This document shows positions 1 through 12,026 of a stretch of 64,000 bases of DNA, in pieces. Source of the DNA: Carnegiea gigantea (Eukaryota; Streptophyta; Magnoliopsida; Caryophyllales; Cactaceae); assembly GCA_029747015.1 (NCBI GenBank), contig JAKOGI010000001.1:3341001-3405000 (forward strand). Direction: 5' to 3'. A program made the position numbers and the translations under genes. The notes beneath the pieces were generated by a model. That model was not told the origin of the DNA. It was given only the letters and a program-made list of their open reading frames with translations, and searched no databases. Position 1 is the first letter of the stretch; each line of letters starts with the position of its first letter.

Positions 1-1113
1 CATTTGGAATTAGAACTTGTCATGACTGAAAATGTTTCATGCTAAAATGTAATTATAAGAGGAAAAGATATCCCATTTTTAAGTCTTTAATCCTTCATTA
101 AGTTAGATTACTATTGATCTATAAAGAATGATACAACTTTTTCAGTGCAAACTTTCTTCACACACACTAGACTCAAATTGAAGACTCCATTCAATGAAAA
201 CACAGATAGGGTAGAACCGTCTTGATTAACCAATATGCATTAATCAACCATGTAACCTAGGAGGAAAAACTTCTTCATTATAAACATAGTATAGTCCAAC
301 TAAATGAGCAAACTTAACCATGGAATTGTCTTGATTACCGATAGATATTTACAATACTGTCAAAGATGATCCAAACATACTGTGTAAACCTAGCTAGAAC
401 TCATCCAGCCATGTAGCTCCTAGGTACAGTATAGTACGTGCTAACTGAGCAAATGTTTTGGTGGGCCCAGTGATCATGCCACTATTATGTTACAGGCTCA
501 ATCCAATCTGTGAAGGATGACTTAATTAAGCAATAACCAAACCAAAATCAACAGATGCGAGCAAGTTTGATGGATTGAGATAGACATAATTTGAGTGGGG
601 GTATGTGTGGAGTACACGTCAGCTTTTTCTCTAAAATTGAAAATTCTGTGCTCTCCATCACAAGTGGTACCCACGTCATCAACCCCTACCTTTTGTCTTA
701 TAATTTCCAGTGTGTTGTGTTGACAGCGAGTGATTAAAACCGAACAACAAATTAAATTAAAAGAAAAGAAAAGAAGAAGGTAGAAAAAGAAAGGCGGACA
801 CTTGCTACTGAGGTTGCCCAAACCAATGGATTCGCCAAGCGATCCAAGTCAAGTGTCAGTGACTGGCAGTGTTGTTGGTGCTGCGTCTCGCCGCATATTA
901 AAAATGGTGGGTCCCCCGCACCTCTATCATTATATATTCATATCCTCCATTTTCACTCCCAAAAGTTGCGTATCGAAGCCGTGGACTATCGAAGCGTACT
1001 GCTGATGATGTCATTCTGTACTATACTTATATTCTGCACCCTTTCTATTTTCCCAACTTAGCTGATACATTAAGTTTTAGGCTCTGATTTTTTTACGTTT
1101 TCATTGTATCTTA
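1..1113. other. Intergenic, no gene seen
   Basis: Short open frames exist on both strands (for example 522-821 and 802-1005). None has a recognisable domain, a start context with a promoter, or splice partners. The A-rich purine tract near 750-790 is the only compositional feature. I see no gene here. Confidence 0.6.
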
Positions 1114-1412
1114 GGGTTTGTTTCTGAAGGGTATAAGTTAGAGAAGTAAGAGCAGATAAGAGTAATAAGGAGTAGGAGCAAAGGAGTAGGAGCAAAGGAG
1201 AGTAAACAAAAGTAAATTATCTATCCTTGTTTGAGAGTTTAAGTGGAGTAAGAATTTACGCTTATTTGAACTTTGAAAGAATGAGAGAGTAAATAAATGA
1301 ATTGACCCATATATCCTTACAAAATTGATTAAAATATATCATAGTTAGATTTATGAGGCAATTAAGTAAAAGAGTTCTCGTCACTCCTTACACCCAAATT
1401 GGAGAATAAGAG
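1114..1412 (-). mobile_element. Partial MITE, GA-rich terminal repeat family
   Basis: This stretch matches, in opposite orientation, the right-hand half of the intact MITE that follows at 1419-1931. It shares the terminal AGGGT..TTTG start, the AGTAAG-rich arm, the TTAAAATATAT core and the CCCAAATTGGAG segment. It stops where the next element begins, so it is a half element abutting a full one. It has no coding capacity. Confidence 0.6.
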
Positions 1413-1418
1413 AGACTA

Positions 1419-1931
1419 GGGTCTCTTTGGATGGAGTAAAGGAGAGTGAGGATGAGTAAGGGGGAGTAGGTACTCCTCCTTACCCTTATTTGGGAGTAAT
1501 AAGAGGAGAGTAAGAAGGGATGAGGAGGAGTAACTCTTACTCTCCCTTACTCCCCAGTTCATTTAATTTTCTTACTCTCCAATTTGGGGTGTAAGGATGA
1601 GTAAGTGAAGAGTAAAGGGGTTATTTTACTTATTTACCCCCTATAAATCTAACAATAATATATTTTAATTTATTTTATAAGGGTAAATGTGTCAATTTGT
1701 TTATTTACTCTCTTATTCTTCTAAACAAGAGTAAGTGATTACTTCCCTTAAACTCTCAAATAAGGGTAAGTAACGTACGTACTCTTATTTACTCTCCCTT
1801 ATTCCTACTCCTCCTTACTCTTATTTACTCTTGCTCCTCTAACTTACTCCCCTCCCAAGCAAGAGTAAGGAGGACTACTTACTCCCCTTTACTCCTCCTT
1901 ATCCTCCTTTACTCCTCATCCAAATAGACCC
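1419..1931 (+). mobile_element. MITE with long GA-rich terminal inverted repeats
   Basis: The left end GGGTCTCTTTGGATGGAGTA and the right end (reverse complement GGGTCTATTTGGATGAGGAG) form an inverted repeat. It continues as degenerate GGAGTAAG-type sequence for well over 100 bp on each side of an AT-rich core. The length (about 513 bp), the absence of an ORF and the neighbouring partial copy fit a non-autonomous DNA transposon. I could not identify a clean target duplication, so the superfamily is not assigned. Confidence 0.7.
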
Positions 1932-2922
1932 TTGTTGTCCTTCCTGATTTCTGTAGCTCAAAACAAATGTATCCTTTTTAGGATTGTGAGAGTCTTATTC
2001 TTCGTAAATTTTTTTCAAGGTAATGAGTTTAGTGACACTTAATCTATAAGTATAAATTTAATTCAATTCAAGTCAATTCAGCTTGATAGAAATAAATTCA
2101 AATTCAATTTAATTCAATAAATAAGTTTACCTCAACAAAAGTAAATACAGAATCCAATAAATTTAAACACTGTTCAACAAAAACAAGCTCAGTTCATTCA
2201 TCTTGGTATATTTGAAGCTCAATCTACCAAAAATTAGTTTAGTTTAGTAGAATAAAACTTATATTCAATCTAATAAAAATAAATTTAATTCTAATAAGTT
2301 CAACCCAAGTAAGTAAAAAAAAAAAAGTGATCAAAATTGGATTATCTATCTCACTTTAATTTCTTCTTTTAAGAGCTAATAGTGTAATTGTACAGGCTGA
2401 TCAAGGGCCCTAACGGTATTGGCTACCCCATTGACAAGCTTCTTATGTGTGCCTCCCGCAAATGTGGATTATGTTGGGAAATCTGTAGAGTGGTAATTAC
2501 ACTGCCCGTCTATTGTTAATTGGTTTGGAGGAGAAACACCAATTGAACTCTACATGTGCAATGCGCAGTTTAAATGTATGGTTTAAGTACTGCATTGCAT
2601 TAGTTGACATGCTTTAGTTAATCACTACATATATGTCGCATGGCTTGTTGGGTCACACATGTGCTCTTCTTGGCCGGTAGCACATACATCACCACAATTG
2701 TTTGGGGGAAAAAAGGTTGTCTTTTTTTTTTTCTTTCTCTTTTTGGATGGAGAAAAAATTGTCTTCTTTGGTTGGATGGATGTGAAGTAGCCTTCATTTC
2801 TACAAACATCTAATTTCCTTACATCCAATAACGTCATATCCGCATGGAAAAGTGAGATGGAAAGAAGAAGAGAAAAGCCATGACATTTGAAAGCGAAACA
2901 TATTACCCTATATAAAAGACAA
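1932..2922. other. AT-rich intergenic stretch
   Basis: The part at 2030-2320 is low-complexity sequence rich in AATTCAA and AATAAA-like words. The rest up to the tRNA has no recognisable gene. The open frame at 2625-3005 (minus) merely runs through the tRNA. Confidence 0.5.
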
Positions 2923-3004
2923 GCTGGTTTGCCCGAGAGGTTAAGGGGAAGACTTAAGATCGTCTGCACATGAGTGCGCATGGGTTCGAACCCCATAGCC
3001 AGCA
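2923..3004 (+). tRNA. trnL-UAA: tRNA-Leu (anticodon UAA)
   Basis: Class II tRNA. The 7-bp acceptor stem is GCTGGTT (2923-2929) with AGCCAGC (2997-3003), followed by discriminator A at 3004. The D-arm contains GCCCGAGAGGTTAAGG (A box), there is a long variable arm (about TGCACATGAGTGCG), and the T-arm contains GGGTTCGAACCCC (B box). The anticodon loop CTTAAGA (2953-2959) places TAA at 2955-2957, reading UUA Leu codons. A TATATAAAAG element lies immediately upstream (2910-2919). No intron is present. Two oddities suggest it may be a drifting copy: the anticodon stem has an A-G mismatch (A2950 with G2962), and no strong T-run follows within 15 bp. It is the nuclear-encoded cytosolic type, not the intron-containing plastid trnL. 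Confidence 0.88.
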
Positions 3005-4990
3005 AACTTTATTATGCTTCTAAGCTTTTATCTTTGTTGAAAAATATCAAAAAAGCATGTTTAGGGGAGAAAGAGAAGTTTTTTTTCCTTTTATTATTTC
3101 ATCTTACTTACAGCGAGATGTACAACTATATAAGTATACTCTAAAGGTAACTTTATTGCAAGTTATATGGTTATCCTAGGTCTATATATACACTTAAGTT
3201 CCTGATCAAATAGGATAACTTGTTTTAATTTTCTAAAATCCACACTCTATTGGTATAGTTCCCTTCAAAAAAAAAGAAAAAAAACTCACTTCACATCTTA
3301 AAATGTATTAGATTGTCGAGTTTATAAACAGAGGTCTATGATATATTCATTTTGCTTTCTCAATGTAAGGGGGAGAAAAGTATTCTGAAAATAATCAACG
3401 CATAGCTCATTTAAGATGGAATTTGTTACTTTTAAAGTTTGGGGGGCTCTGAGCCTCTGTTTTGATGAGTTACTTAGAGTTTTTCTATTATAAATTTTTT
3501 TTCCGTTTAGAAGTTTCAAATTTGAGATCTTACGTAAGAGGTAGCTTTTGAACTTAGAAAGAATTATTTATTAAACAATTGGTTGTTGAATAGAGTTGAA
3601 GGAGATAGTATATTAAAGTAACGTATTCTTTACAGATAGTATTCAAAAGCTGAATTTGAAGAACAAGAATTCGAAATTTTTAATTTTTTTCCTTAAAACT
3701 TGCTTCTATTCTTGTTCATAAATAGGTTACTTGTAGGATATTTCTAGATTAAGCTAGTGTTTCGGTTTATCGTCATACTTTGTGTAAATCATGAACAGAC
3801 TGGAATATATTAGAAAGGTGGAATTTCTCATGATTCTTAATGCGTCTAATCTTCTTCCTTTGCTGCCCACAAATAGAAACAGAGAATATATTCCTTCTCA
3901 CGGCCTCCAACCACTAATGCCTTTGTTTTAGTCAAAGACCCTCATCATCAACTGAATTTCAATTTCTTAGACTCGTGTATAGGGAAACAGCCAACATATT
4001 CTTGGAATATATGGGGCTGTGAAATGATTCTTATGTAGCAGTAATTAAATTGTTCATGATTAAATTACTTAAGTTAATCTTAATCACTTGACTAAGATAT
4101 TATCAATTAAGGATTGATTACTATTGGTATAATGCTAATTTCTATGTTCATTCAAGATGCCACAAAATAAGTTCAGATTATTCATTTGAGGATTCCTCTG
4201 GTGTATCCTAACCGCGCTTTGTGTGTCATTAATAATAAATTCTTAGGGGCTCAGCCCCTTATTTGCATTAAAAAAAAAAAATTAAGGTGGAGATTTTGAT
4301 GTAATTTGGGTGGCATTATAGGCCAATTTCATGATCAGAAAGCAAATTGGGTAGGATAGCCTAAGTTGGCATGTCAATTGGTGGCCTTTTTTTGCACTGT
4401 TCAGAATGGCACAGCTCCAGCATTTGGGTCAGGCCCACTTCAACTTCTGGGGCCCGCCCAACTCATCCTTGATTGCCGTAGAAGACCAGTCAAGTTCCTA
4501 GTTGCAGATCCTTGTTTCTCAAGCCCAGCCCAAACATCACCATCTCACCTCACATGGGCCTATATGGCATTCCCTAGTGTTTGCCAATCACAACAGCCCA
4601 AACATATGAAAATTTGGATTGAATATCTATGCACGGTATGGATCAGGATCTGTTAAAAAAATAAAATTAAAATCATCGAGCATTCAAAAAGTTAGTTAAT
4701 AAAGGAAAAAGCACAACGATATTCGAAAGCTTAGATACAAAACTATGACAATAATAGTGGAACATAGATAATAACATACAATAGCACATAGGAAAAAATC
4801 TTAAAAGTCAGCTACTAGTTGAAATTATCAACATGAACCTAGATATCCAAATAGCAGGAAAAATTTGGTTGGTTGCTTGGACCATGACTTTATGTATATG
4901 CTTATGAGCCTATTAGTACTCACACCTAGGTATACATCACAAATAACGGATTTTATTAAAACTTGTATTAAAATATATAAGCATTGTGAT

Positions 4991-4992
<2 letters not shown>

Positions 4993-5088
<96 letters not shown>

Positions 5089-5148
5089 ATTGATCGGCTA
5101 GTTATAGCATGCAAATGCCGAAAGACTTTCTTAACTAGAGGAAAGTCC

Positions 5149-5181
<33 letters not shown>
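4993..5181. repeat. (TA)n microsatellite and nearby A31 tract
   Basis: About 46 uninterrupted TA units run from 4993 to 5084, and 31 consecutive A residues sit at 5151-5181. The A run may be the tail of a decayed retroelement, but no 5' body could be recognised. Confidence 0.9.
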
Positions 5182-5183
<2 letters not shown>

Positions 5184-6044
5184 CTTAACTAGTTACCTAA
5201 TCTAGAAGAAGAAAAATCTAGCAACTAATAGTGGGATAGTGGCGATAGATGGTAAAGACAATGAAGTTGTGTGCAACGTTTGAGAGCAAGCACGAGTTGC
5301 TCGTTTTAAAGAAAAATCAACAAATTCTAGAAGTACAAAACACCTACTTTCATTTTATCTTTTTTTTTTTTTATATAGAACTACATTTTAGCATTTAATC
5401 TACGAAATTTTGCATTTTTATATACAAATACAAGTAATCCGAATCTTATGAGTGACTAGTCGGTTATAGAAAGCTGTGGGCATTTGGCACGAGGTTCCCT
5501 AACATCAATTATTAGTTAAATGTTCTAAAAAATATCAAGGAAAAAAAGACGATCGAACAAGGAAAAATAAAAAATAATCCAATTTGTAAAGGCAACGTGC
5601 CAAACGCCAGGCCACGTGTCAATGCCGTCCAAAAAAGACAAAGGAAAATGGTGCCACGCATCTTCACATGCACAAACACATAACACATTTGACATTTGAC
5701 ATTTTCTCATGAATAAACGTTGTGATCATGTTTTTTTAATTTCTAGAATAATTTAGAAGTTGCCTTCCTGGATGCTTCACGTCTTTTAGATCATCACATT
5801 AATGACCTCAATTACTAGAGTAGTTTGGATTTTGTTAGTGGCCTCCTATCTGAAGTCAGGATAAAAATATCTCATCTATTCTGGTATTATCTAGCAGCTA
5901 CTTTGCAAAGTCATTGGGAATAATTAAGTACCAGTAATTTTATTTTAGTAGTTGGGTGGTTTACTTTTTCATACGTAGGTCACAATTGTTGAATTGTAAC
6001 GTTTTGAATAATACAATTTGTTAATGTACTATTCATATATATTG

Positions 6045-6185
6045 TGTGCTAAGGCTAGTATGAATATATTATTGGAACTTCAATCATCAATTTAAGTTTT
6101 TAGTTGAGATAATTCTTGAATATGATGTCAGAACAGGTTGTTCGATCTTGATTTGCCACCATCCTGATTTGATTTAAAAAAGACT
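6045..6185 (+). mobile_element. LTR-element remnant: LTR end, PBS and leader
   Basis: The LTR-like end at 6070-6120 (CTTCAATCATCAATTTAAG then TTTAGTTGAGAT) is followed by a degenerate primer-binding site (ATGATGTCAGAAC) in place of TGGTATCAGAGC. The next 22 bases (6143-6164) are identical to the leader that follows the second primer-binding site of the 58.4-kb element (58413-58434). It is a truncated copy of a small LTR (TRIM-like) element that shares this leader. No coding sequence remains. Confidence 0.6.
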
Positions 6186-9100
6186 GTATGATAAATTTTG
6201 AAGAACTAATATTCTATGTAAATTTTAAATATTTATCCGATAAATCTATACGCATCATCAACTGCAAATGTAAAAGCTGTTCTAGAAGCTTCAAATTTTA
6301 TCTATAAATTTATTTATTTTTTTCTGCTTTGAAGACTTAACAAAAGTTCCTACGGACGCATACTTTAATTTTGGCATTCCTCTATAAAATCACAAAGAGA
6401 TGAGAAGCACACAAAACAAACAGAGATAGTAGCATGGTCTGAACTGCCCTAGATGAAATTAGCAGATTTCATTATATTTATTGTTTGCGGTGGGCGAAAT
6501 GGGTGGATTCTAGACCAAAGGATCGGGCCGCATGAATAAATAAATAAATAAAAAGGCAGCCTATGTTGATGCATTCACCATACACACACATAGCTCAGCC
6601 AAGCGTTTGGCGAATGTCTCGTGCAAAACAAGTCACCGTCCATTGCATTTGGCGCAGACGGCGGGCCTGCGCCATCTCATGACACGTGTCCTCCTTATCA
6701 ACCTTGCTTTTTAATTTTACAACATAAAACGACGAGTAAACGAAAGGTTCATTCGCTCATCACTTATCTCAACCAACATCTTTGAAACGTTAGCCCTTCG
6801 CTCATCTCTTTCTTATCCCCTCGCCTTAAGCCACCGCCCATCTCCCCCTCCCCTCCTTATCATTAACTTACTATTAGCTAATCAACTTCTAATTATTACA
6901 TGCTTTTGGTGCTTAATTATATGATGAGCAGTTAACATTTAAATTAGACTTGGATTGTTTATAAGTTTACCATATTTGGTCTTAATTTGTTGCAAATAGT
7001 CGGGTTTTGCCCTTTTTAACCAAAAGTTGAGTGATGAATTATATGAAATTGTTTGATAATTTTTATGGACTTGTCTACTCATTTTGTGGTGTGGTTTAAA
7101 ATAGAATTTTTTTGGTGTAACTATAGAATTAATCATAATTTGAATCTTAATGAGTACAAATAATTTTTTTTTTCTTAGTGAATTTTATTAGAATTAGGTG
7201 TATTTGACATTACTCTCAAAACTTCATATTTACGCTTAGCATTAGACGGTTCCCATAAAGGGGCCACTTTGCGCTCGTGGTGTGGACAAAAAGGTTTGTT
7301 GAGAAGCTAACTATTCAAACCAACTTGATCAGTGAAGTAGTACGAATACTAGGCACATCACTTTATTGGAAAAAAAGATGATTAATTGATGAATGGGTTT
7401 GCCTCTGGCTTTGTTGGATTTTAATCCTTTAGCATAAAATTCAATACATAATTTTAGATGTTAATATAGTTTTTAAGAAATAAGGAGGCATATGTGTGAA
7501 AATTTGATAACGGAAATTTATAGATATATTTTGAAATACATTTTTGAAAATTAAAATTTATCCCCCAAATTTGGTATGAAAGGGTTAGAATTGCGAATAA
7601 AATAACAAATTACAAATACATTTATGAATAAAACATATAACTTTATAATTTATTCGCAATTTAGTCTCATTTCCTTACTCATAATACGTACTCTGTCTTT
7701 TAGTTCCCACTGCTTTTTCGCAATAAAAATTTTGCAAGCGTTTAGATCTTTAATATAATTTTCAATCACGGTAATTTAGTTGTCCTATATATTCTCATGT
7801 GTGAAGCACGATTTTTATTAACTTGTTCTATACTTCTATGGTCCTAGTTCCATGCATAAATTCACATGTATCAAACACCACCTAAGAGTAAATGTACACC
7901 TAATCAACTCCTCCAAGTGAAAGCTTAGTACAACGCGCATAATGAATTGTAACTGTTGCAGCTAATACACAGTCCACTATTATTGTATATTCTTTACTAT
8001 TAATCATTAATTGAACCAAAGTAAGAAATCATTAATTTAACTATGCTAACAAATTTAGTGGACATGATGTCTAGTCTTAGGGTGGGCACAGATGAATGGG
8101 ATCACAAAAAACAGTTTGAGTGAACGTCACAAGAGCAAGTAGCAAGATGCAAATTGGGTGAGAGGGGGGCCAACTTGCCAACTAAGAAAAAATACATATT
8201 TTTTTAGGATGGGTTATTTTGGACCGACCCTTAATTAACTTTTTTTTCTGGGTGGTTTATTTTAATTGCACTTAGGTGGTGATCAGTGAATAATGAATAT
8301 GCTTTGGCAAATGCTAATCTACTCTAATTACAAGCTAAGCTAGTTGGTATTGTACAAAGCACGCCAACTAATATTATGCCCAAACGTACAAAAGCGTGTG
8401 TATGTATGATATGGACCTTACTTAGCTTGCAACCGCAATGCATGGCCTCTTAAAGCGCGTTTCATATGAACTCTCTGAACTCGCCGTCCTCGCTCTAATT
8501 TCTTTCCAATTTGTTTATAAAGCCACCTATCATTGTCCAACTCAAGGTACGTGTACTACAACATGTATTCGTTGGGGATGGAATTGAATAGGTAATTATA
8601 ATTAAGCTATTGTATTACTAACTCCCTAAGCTAATTAAGACCTCTTTAGTGGGTTTATTTATTGTTGTTGTATTACTAGTCTACATTGAATTGTTCATAG
8701 GAAATTAAATAGAACTATTTGAAAGAAAGACTTTTGCTAAATTTCAACATCTAATCAATTTAATATGGTTTATTATATCACAACAACTCAGTTAGTAACT
8801 TCTAGTTCATATTTTCTCATTATAGCGCGGAATTTGGTCCAAAGAAGCAACATAGTTGCTTTTGAAAATGCCAAAAAAATAAAAAAAATGATACTAATAT
8901 CTTATGCAGGCTCGTCTCACATAGCTCAAGAAACAATAAAAATTGGTGGTGTATGTAGAAAAATACCTCAAAAGTAAAAACTTAATAACAATACCATTGA
9001 ACAAAAACATTTAAACAATACTTAATTTAATATGAACAGTCTTGTAATAAATTAATATGTAATTATGCATCTATTATTTTATACGATTGTTAGAAAATAT

Positions 9101-9719
9101 AACAAATAAAAACTACTTTATCATTATAATTATCATAAATAATATAATTATAAGTGCAATTTCAATCAAATATGATATTATTGTGATGAATGTCAATTAG
9201 GTGGATAGGAAAAGCAATTTGCAAAAACCTAAGATATTATTGCAGCCCACGATTAATTATCCTCAGATGCGGGTGATTGTCCCTATGAAGATTCATCACT
9301 TGGGCGAAAAACTACTTTATCCACAGAACCACATGGTTTCGTTCCTTCAAGATGGGAACAAGTACCCCTTCCTCGATCATCCTCGATTTTGATGACGATT
9401 CCCGAAAATAAATGCACAGCCAGACAAATAGTAATAGTAAGTTGAAAAGAATCAATGGAATTGTATTCAAGCAATGCAAATTCCTACTACGATTCAACCC
9501 ACTACCACAGTACAGCTCACTGATTAAGTACCAGTATTATGTACATGGAAATACTACCACTGAAATCAAACCTGGTTTCTCCATCTCTATCCCCAGTTCA
9601 TCTAGCTATTCAACAGGAAATTAAACCAACCACCTAAAATTATCACCATGAGAATTCATCATAAAGAACTAATCCAATCGCTAATTGTGATCTGAGATTG
9701 AGATTTTCTGTGTCCATCC

Positions 9720-10523
9720 TCACTCCTGCTCTGTTCCGGGCATCATGAGGAGGCGGGGCTTTTTCAGAGGGTGAGGGCTGGAGACTTCTTCATCGTGTTG
9801 TTGGCCTCTGACCTTGAACAAGTCAACGGATGGGAACTCGGGCAGGGCGGGCAGGTTCAGGTCAAACTCCCGGTGGCTGAAGGACGACCCCACCCCTTCC
9901 GAGGCTGTTATTCCGCTGCCGGTGCCAGTACTGGTGGCGGCGCCGCTCTTGGCCCCGCCGACTGTCCCCTCGTAGTGGCACCGCTTGTGGCCGCCGAGGG
10001 CTTGTCCGGTGGGGAAGCACTTGTGGCAGATGGAACACTCGTGGGTCTTCCCGCCGGTGGTCCCAGCGGCTGCAGAGGAGGTTGTGGTCGTGGCGGTGGT
10101 GGTGGATTTGTCCTCATCGCCAGCCAGTTTCCGGTGGCTGGCCTTGTGGCCGCCGAGGGCTTGGTACGACCCGAACGCCTTGCCGCAAACGGAGCACTTG
10201 TAACTCAGCTTGGCGGTTTCCTCGGCGGCGGCGGCGGCGGGAGGAGAAGCGTTGGTGGTGGGTGCGGGAGTCTGGCCGTCGTTTTGTTGGGTGCGGCCTC
10301 TGGCGAGCATGAGGAGGCAGAAGGCGAGGTACTCTTCCTCGGTGGGGGCGGTGGAGGCGGCAGCGTCATCGGTGGAGATGGAGGAGGAGGAGGAGGGCTG
10401 GTCATGGCGAGGGCGCTTGGAACGCTTCTTCTTGACCCAGTGATCGAGCGAGTGAAGAGGGGAGTCCTCGAATTGGAAAGGGGCGTGTGGGGCGGTGGGT
10501 GAGTTGAGGGCTTCCAGTGCCAT
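9720..10523 (-). CDS. ZAT10: C2H2 zinc-finger transcriptional repressor, ZAT10/STZ type (C1-2i)
   Basis: Intronless 267-residue protein whose layout is diagnostic of the plant C1-2i class. A basic KKKRSKRPR stretch at residues 31-39 acts as a likely nuclear signal (B-box). The L-box [15 protein letters not shown] is at 62-76. Two C2H2 fingers at about 110-130 and 163-183 each carry the plant-specific QALGGH helix. A C-terminal EAR/DLN repression motif FDLNLPALP is at 220-228. The start MALEAL is typical of the ZAT10/AZF group. Family members bind A(G/C)T-type promoter elements and repress genes during drought, salt, cold, light and oxidative stress. The length is close to Arabidopsis AZF2 and somewhat longer than ZAT10, owing to Ser/Thr/Ala/Gly-rich linkers. 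A long open frame on the opposite strand (9771-10502) is a GC-rich shadow. The name rests on domain order plus neighbouring RSL, APT and ASCC2 genes; AZF1/2/3 or ZAT6 remain possible. Confidence 0.93.
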   Translation of the reverse strand: MALEALNSPTAPHAPFQFEDSPLHSLDHWVKKKRSKRPRHDQPSSSSSISTDDAAASTAPTEEEYLAFCLLMLARGRTQQNDGQTPAPTTNASPPAAAAAEETAKLSYKCSVCGKAFGSYQALGGHKASHRKLAGDEDKSTTTATTTTSSAAAGTTGGKTHECSICHKCFPTGQALGGHKRCHYEGTVGGAKSGAATSTGTGSGITASEGVGSSFSHREFDLNLPALPEFPSVDLFKVRGQQHDEEVSSPHPLKKPRLLMMPGTEQE

Positions 10524-10656
10524 ATCTTCAAAGAATTAACACAAGGTGAGTTGGGTTTTGAATTTCTGCGTGCGTGAAGGCAAAAGAGAGATTGAATATG
10601 TGTTTGTTGAGTGAAGGAAGGAATTGAGTGAAGAGAGGAGTGAGGTGAAGAGGGTG

Positions 10657-10664
10657 TATATAAA
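10657..10664 (-). promoter_or_regulatory. Likely TATA box of the ZAT10-type gene
   Basis: The minus strand reads TTTATATA about 134 bp upstream of the ATG, which leaves a roughly 100-nt leader. A further 20-30 bp upstream (10681-10696) lies an ACGTG core (TTACGTGACAAGTGG on the plus strand). Such cores are ABRE/G-box-like sites in stress promoters. Function is inferred from position only. Confidence 0.5.
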
Positions 10665-11669
10665 GGGAAGAGAAGGGAAGTTACGTGACAAGTGGTAGGA
10701 AAGTAGGCGAAGCCTTCAGGCCTACTTCATTCATTCAATATTTAATTGATTAGGGTTGAGTCATGGTGAGTGAGCTAAATAGTAGATAGATAGTTAAGTG
10801 AAGGCAATTGCAAGAGTGGAGTGGAAGAGTGGGGCACGTTTCCAAAAGGGTCGGTCAATCAGGAAATCAATAGTATAGAATTAGATGGGATGAGAACGCC
10901 ACCACCCGCCAACAGTAGAGAAGAGCGGACCAAGTGACCAACCTCCCCATCCACTTTGAGGGTTTCTTTCAGACTCTTTCCAAGTCAATACAGACGGATG
11001 AATTTGAAACGCGTACTTGCCAAACACTAAAAGGTGAAAGCCGCCGAGGAGACTCAGCTCAGTCCGCTCCAGTGCACTCTCGTAAATTAAAACACGGACA
11101 ACGCAACAGTGATTTGTCTTACTCTTATGCCGCCTTTTGCTGCCCAGCCCAGCCCAGCCGACTCTTCCCTCATTCACTGAACCTGTGCAGTCAAACAAAC
11201 ATACCAACTAAATTAAAGTAAAAGGCCAGATTTTAATTGGGTAAACGGTAGACTAAAGTATACAGATAAAAGACGACGACTTGGTACCGGATTTTGACTT
11301 TAGCTAATCCATCTAATTCACATGGGTTTTATTCGGGTCGTAGAGATCGAATACATTGTATTCCTTAATAACACTAATAACTCCTTCAAGTTCGGTAGTT
11401 GATCCAATTTTGCCAACCCACTTGCTCCCCTCAACTTGGCTACTTCCCAACTGTCTTTGTTACTCCCCTCAACTTCACCCTCACCCTCACCCCCAAACCC
11501 CATTCAAGGGTTACTAACACAACTAATTACGTCATTACTGAATCATTCGACCAAATTGTGTTGTTTATGTTTTGTATTTTTTTCCATGTTCAAATTGGGA
11601 CAATCATAAATAAACCCAAAAAAAAAGGATAACAAATCATTTCTTTCCATAATTATGTACTCTTTTAAA

Positions 11670-12026
11670 GGTCCTCTTTGGCAAACAACTGTTAGCTGTT
11701 TGTACTCACTGTTAGCTGTTAGCTATTTAAGTTAACTATTTGTATTAGCTGTTTGAATTAACTGTTTTTTAAAAAACTATTTGATAAAATTAGTTGTTTC
11801 TGATAAAGTTGTGAAACAAAAAATAAATTTTTCAAAAAATTCTTCCAAAAAACCCATGAAATTAGCTTTTTAGAATTAGATTTTGGTACCTGAAAAGCTC
11901 TTATAAAAAAGTTTTTTTTTTAACCAAATACTCAAATTAGCTTTTTTACTTGATCAAACAGCTAATCCTGATCAAAAAAGCTATTTTTACCCAAAGAGTT
12001 CTTTAAAAAACTGTTTGTCAAACACC
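11670..12026 (+). mobile_element. hAT-like MITE, copy 1
   Basis: The left end GGTCCTCTTTGGCAAACA and the right end (reverse complement AGGGTGTTTGACAAACAG) are imperfect terminal inverted repeats. Inside are repeats of the words TTAGCTGTTTG and AACTGTTAGC, a TGATAAAATTAGTTGTTTC segment and AAAAAGCTAATT-type words. Related copies sit at 31551-31953 and, inverted, at 49067-49513. No coding capacity. The superfamily is a guess from end sequence and size; I see no clear 8-bp target duplication. Confidence 0.65.

Larger units (their letters stand above)
3005..9719. other. Gene-poor AT-rich region
   Basis: No protein gene could be assembled. Contents that can be named are listed separately: a TA microsatellite, a poly-A tract and a retroelement remnant. 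Short frames at 4366-4656, 8765-8977 and 9201-9624 have no domain or splice partners. The last few hundred bases before 9719 may include the 3' UTR of the zinc-finger gene. Confidence 0.55.

Noticed and set aside
2625..3005. 126-codon minus-strand open frame
   Set aside because: It runs antisense through the tRNA-Leu gene and has no recognisable domain.
4366..4656. 96-codon plus-strand frame
   Set aside because: No conserved motif, starts at a non-ATG codon, and lacks splice partners; composition is that of ordinary intergenic DNA.
9771..10502. 243-codon plus-strand open frame
   Set aside because: Antisense shadow of the GC-rich zinc-finger gene; Gly/Val-rich with no domain.
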